DNA of 64,000 nt from CAMAPP01 sp046153685 (GTDB lineage Bacteria; Pseudomonadota; Alphaproteobacteria; CADEGL01): contig JBJXGH010000129.1 in assembly GCA_046153685.1 (NCBI GenBank), positions 43,210-107,209 on the forward strand, written 5' to 3'. Shown here piece after piece: positions 61,129 to 64,000 of the stretch. Both the position numbers and the translations under genes were made by a program. The notes under the pieces are model-generated. The model searched no databases. It was not told the origin of the DNA and saw only the letters and a list, made by a program, of their open reading frames with translations. Numbering within the stretch: position 1 is the first letter of the stretch; every line of letters begins with the position of its first letter.

Positions 61129-62114
61129 GGCGCCACGATCTCCACGGGGCTGCCCAGGGTCAGCGAGCGCTGGCAGGAATCGAGCACGGCCAGAACCCGA
61201 AGGCTTTCCGCGGCATCCGAACGCGGCTTTGCGCGTCCGGCGATGCAATCGAGAAAGTGCCGGCATTCGCGTTTCAAGGGCTCGTCGTTCTCGTAGGGCA
61301 CGGGCTCCGCCGTGGCTTTTGCAACCGTGGGCAGATCTTCGTTCCAGCCGACGCCGTGGGGATAGAACATGAGTTTCTCCACCCCTGTCTGGCTGTCGTG
61401 GAAACTGGCCATGCCCTTGCTGCCGACGATCACCAGGCGATGATCCTTGTATGGGTGAAGCCATGACACGAAGACATGACCTTGCACGCCTTGGCCGAAA
61501 TCAAGATGCGAAAGCGTGGTGTCGGCGACGCCGGGCAACAGATAGCTGCCACCGCTCGTCATGGCGCGCACGGGAACCCGACCCACCAATGCCAGAATCA
61601 TCGAGATGTCGTGCGGCGCGAACGACCACAGGGCGTTCTCCTCGCGTCGAATTTTGCCCAAGCTCAGCCGGTTCGAATAGGCATAGCGCAAATCCCCGAG
61701 CTTGCCGTCGGCGATCAGGCGCTCGAGCGCATTGAAGGCCGGGTGATAAAGCAGCAGATGCCCGACCATCAGAACGAGACCGCGCCGCGCCGCGTCTTCG
61801 CCCAGCGCGCGCGCCTGCACCAAGTCGAGGCACAAGGGCTTCTCGACGAAAACGTGCTTGCCCGCTTCCAGCGCGCGCGCGGCGAGCGCACCGTGGGTTG
61901 CCGCCGGCGTCGCGATCGCGACCGCGTCGATGGTCGGCGAGGCCAGCATGGCGCTGAAATCGGCGTGTCCCGCAACGCCCGGAAGAGTTTTAAGAACCGC
62001 CGCTCGCGATTCCTCGCGGGTATCGCACACCGCGTCGAGAGCGCCAAGAAGATGAAAATTTCGCGCGAGATTGGGCCCCCAATGGCCAAGACCCGCTACG
62101 CCCACCCGACTCAT
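61125..62114 (-). CDS. Gfo/Idh/MocA-family oxidoreductase (WlbA/WbpB-like role)
   Basis: Protein of 329 residues. The NAD-binding motif is GVAGLGHWGPNLARNF (4-19); the catalytic Lys is in FVEKPLCLD near 96. In the WlbA/WbpB pathway such an enzyme oxidises C3 of UDP-GlcNAcA before transamination. The 'GHWGPNLARNF' branch is the one often found with WbpD- and WbpE-like genes but is distinct from classical WbpB, so the exact step is inferred from neighbours. The start at ATG 62114 overlaps the upstream deacetylase-like stop by four bases. Confidence 0.88.
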   Translation of the reverse strand: MSRVGVAGLGHWGPNLARNFHLLGALDAVCDTREESRAAVLKTLPGVAGHADFSAMLASPTIDAVAIATPAATHGALAARALEAGKHVFVEKPLCLDLVQARALGEDAARRGLVLMVGHLLLYHPAFNALERLIADGKLGDLRYAYSNRLSLGKIRREENALWSFAPHDISMILALVGRVPVRAMTSGGSYLLPGVADTTLSHLDFGQGVQGHVFVSWLHPYKDHRLVIVGSKGMASFHDSQTGVEKLMFYPHGVGWNEDLPTVAKATAEPVPYENDEPLKRECRHFLDCIAGRAKPRSDAAESLRVLAVLDSCQRSLTLGSPVEIVAP

Positions 62115-62836
62115 CGAACCGCTCTCCGTCCCGCGAGATGAACCTCGCAATGTTCCGCCAACTCGCGGTCGAGCGTCGCGAACTTCGTGTCGAGAAAGCG
62201 GTCCAAGCGCTCGGCAGGGTCCGCTGCCGGGTCGAGCCACCAGATTGGATGCGTCAACAATTGGAGTGCCATGCCCGCCCGCACCGCCGGGTGATCCAGC
62301 GGCGCGCCCCGATGCCAACCGCCGCGCGAATCCGAACAATACCCCATGGCGGCGAAAAAGCGCGGCTCATAGGCGTGGCGCCGTCCAGCGATCGTGCCCG
62401 CGCGCCCGACCAGGGTTGGTGCGGGGCGGTGAAAGCTGATGACGGACACGTCTTGCCCCAGAATTTTCTCGAGGACCGAGCATTCCCGTGCCGCCGCGTC
62501 GTCGAGTTGCTGCCCCGCGCCGTATAGTGCCGCGTCGAAATGCAGGCCGATGCGGTGGCCCAGCTCCGCGATGCGCGCCAGCGTGCGCGCGCCGTCGGGC
62601 GCGAAGGGGTTGTAGATTTCGCTGCGCGTCATGACGAAATACGTGGCGGCCATGCCCGCCTCGTGCTCGACCTCCGCGATCGGCAGCGCGGCTCCGAGCG
62701 AGATGTCGATGTCGTGGCGCAGGATGAGATGGCGCCGGGCCGGATCGGCGTCGGCATAGGATATTGCCTTGTAGTCCCGATCGGCGAACGCTTGAAGAAG
62801 GGCGCGATAAGAAGAGGAAGAGAATTTCGTGCTCAT
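62111..62836 (-). CDS. Polysaccharide deacetylase-like protein
   Basis: Protein of 241 residues. The sequence LILRHDIDISLGAALPIAEVE (about 37-57) has the RHDID metal-site of a NodB-related family; ATYFVMTRSEIYNPF, GHRIGLHFDAALYG and SFHRPAPTLVGR follow with further conserved His and Asp residues. No signal peptide, so cytosolic action on a nucleotide-sugar or lipid-linked sugar is likely. It could also be a non-hydrolytic member. It overlaps neighbours by four bases on each side. Confidence 0.82.
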   Translation of the reverse strand: MSTKFSSSSYRALLQAFADRDYKAISYADADPARRHLILRHDIDISLGAALPIAEVEHEAGMAATYFVMTRSEIYNPFAPDGARTLARIAELGHRIGLHFDAALYGAGQQLDDAAARECSVLEKILGQDVSVISFHRPAPTLVGRAGTIAGRRHAYEPRFFAAMGYCSDSRGGWHRGAPLDHPAVRAGMALQLLTHPIWWLDPAADPAERLDRFLDTKFATLDRELAEHCEVHLAGRRAVR

Positions 62837-64000
62837 GAAGCCAAATCCAATAGGCGCTCGAAGAACGCGCTCTGGGGCGGACGGTTCTGGCCGGTATGTT
62901 GAAGGATGACCAGCGCGCCGCCGTGATGCTTGCAGATCTTCGCGACCTTTCTCGCTTCGTCGAGCGCGTCGTCGATTTCTATGGCGCGATACTTCCCGCC
63001 GAAGAAGCTGAAATCCATGATCGCGGTCGAGACCTGATCGAGCGCGAGGCTGCACCGTCGGCGCAAGCTATAGGCGGCATGGCGCCGGCAGGTGCCGCTG
63101 CGAAACCCGCTCGCATCGGGCCAGGCAAGCGTGGCGTCGAGCGCCATGCCCGCGTCGTTCCAGATATCGGGCGTGTCCTCGGCGATATAACGCAGAACGT
63201 GCTGGCGGCCTTCCGTGACCCGAAATCCGAGTGCGTTCTCAAGCCCCGCGCGCTGCGCTTGCCATAGCGCGGGATCGCTCGCGGTCTCGAAACCGGGATG
63301 GAAGCCGACGACATGGCCGCGCGCCGCGATCTCGCGCCCCAGCGCGCCCAGAAGCTTCGGCATTCTGGCGGTATAGGGACTGTCCATGGGGTGGGCGCTC
63401 GGACCCATGAAATAAAATCGACTCGCAAGGCCGCGCGCCTCGGACGCCGCCATCAGGGCGCGCGCCGACCGCCACGGCTCGCGCGAAAAATACCCGTCCA
63501 CGAGGCGGTGCCATGCCTTGCCCGGCGCGCCCCGCTTCGCGAGATCGCCGAGCGCGTGGCGCAAGGGTTCGTGGGCGCGGTGATAACCCTTGAGCCGATC
63601 GACATCGTGGGTCACGAGAATTTGGTGGCGCGTGGCGATGGGCGGGGTGTCGGTGCCGTACAGTGCGGCGGCGATATCGCGCGCCGCGTCGTCGGCCAGG
63701 TTTGCCGCCTTGCCGGTTTTGCGCACCGCCAAGGACGCGGCGTAGGGGAACCGGCCGTAGCGGTCGCGCGCTTGGTGGCCGCGTTCCTCGATGCGCGACA
63801 GGAGCAGAAAAATCAATCCCAGCGCATCGTAATCGAGGCGCCCCGTTGTCTTCGGGAAAAGCGCCGTTTCGCGCTTTCCCGCCAACATGTCGTCGAGCGC
63901 CGACGCGACGGGATGGATGCCCTCGCCGTCGAGCCGCGCGCCCGAGGGAAACAGCGCCGCCGGGACATACACCGCCCCCTCTGGTGGCGCGGGGCCGTAG
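62833..64000 (-). CDS. Deacetylase-like protein (DUF7033-type plus deacetylase region), 5' end missing
   Basis: At least 389 residues; the frame stays open to the window edge (a GTG at 63972 is internal, the sequence YGPAPPEG continues it upstream). An N-terminal region (up to about 120) contains GRLDYDALGLIFLLLSRIEE, and the deacetylase part shows LVTHDVDRLKG, RFYFMGPSAHPMDSPY, RGHVVGFHPGFETASD and GFRSGTCRRHAAYSL. The motifs HDVD, GFHPGFE and the late FRSGT pattern resemble deacetylases that modify glycan precursors. It overlaps the next deacetylase-like gene by four bases, giving two such genes in a row. Confidence 0.8.
   Translation of the reverse strand, partial: YGPAPPEGAVYVPAALFPSGARLDGEGIHPVASALDDMLAGKRETALFPKTTGRLDYDALGLIFLLLSRIEERGHQARDRYGRFPYAASLAVRKTGKAANLADDAARDIAAALYGTDTPPIATRHQILVTHDVDRLKGYHRAHEPLRHALGDLAKRGAPGKAWHRLVDGYFSREPWRSARALMAASEARGLASRFYFMGPSAHPMDSPYTARMPKLLGALGREIAARGHVVGFHPGFETASDPALWQAQRAGLENALGFRVTEGRQHVLRYIAEDTPDIWNDAGMALDATLAWPDASGFRSGTCRRHAAYSLRRRCSLALDQVSTAIMDFSFFGGKYRAIEIDDALDEARKVAKICKHHGGALVILQHTGQNRPPQSAFFERLLDLAS

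Overview
The window looks like a chromosomal segment of a GC-rich alphaproteobacterium, probably near the Rhodospirillales. The evidence is a 1604-residue NAD-dependent glutamate dehydrogenase, an isocitrate lyase divergent from an ScfR-type regulator, the run ftsK-lolA-...-xthA, and small conserved genes (Trm112, DUF971, DUF4170, and a CnoX with a CXXC motif). The taxonomic placement is inference. There are no insertion sequences, phage genes, CRISPR arrays or rRNA genes. One tRNA, tRNA-Gly(GCC), is present.

Bases 1-6035 hold the end of a YggS gene, an uncharacterised protein, an esterase, then a plus-strand run: orphan OmpR-type regulator, metallo-beta-lactamase-fold hydrolase, methyltransferase, and membrane-anchored class III adenylate cyclase. 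Bases 18692 down to 6042 are a compact minus-strand operon of eleven genes, most overlapping by 4 bp. It holds two MurG-like glycosyltransferases, two GT4 glycosyltransferases, a histidine phosphatase, a deacetylase, a small membrane protein, and a complete oligopeptide-type ABC importer. Divergent from it (18914-22544) lie a large exporter-like ABC protein with a broken nucleotide-binding domain, a cyclic-nucleotide-binding protein and a methyltransferase. A cyclase and an intact cNMP receptor thus flank a glycan/importer operon. This is my best candidate for an undescribed system.

Bases 22541-44612 are mostly housekeeping: xthA, a class I amidotransferase, a sterol-desaturase-family hydroxylase, lolA, ftsK, a UbiH-family hydroxylase, DUF971, Trm112, a LON-domain protein, cnoX, a ProX/YbaK deacylase, tRNA-Gly, DUF4170, aceA and its probable regulator, NAD-GDH, an MFS transporter and purH. 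The aceA/regulator intergenic region is strikingly AT-rich and holds several symmetrical motifs.

Bases 44640-64000 are a second minus-strand glycan locus, consistent with a lipid-linked O-antigen or capsule repeat unit. It holds a WbpM-like dehydratase, a WecA/MraY-like initiating transferase, an O-antigen ligase-like protein, four GT4 enzymes, a GT39-like membrane transferase, AsnB, a stand-alone ketoacyl-ACP synthase III, a GNAT-WbqC fusion, the WbpD/WbpE-type pair with a Gfo/Idh oxidoreductase (diacetamido-uronic acid chemistry), and two deacetylase-like proteins, the last cut by the window edge. A decayed epimerase remnant next to a 16-bp minisatellite lies inside this locus. Short tandem duplications of 12-18 bp recur at four places in the window.
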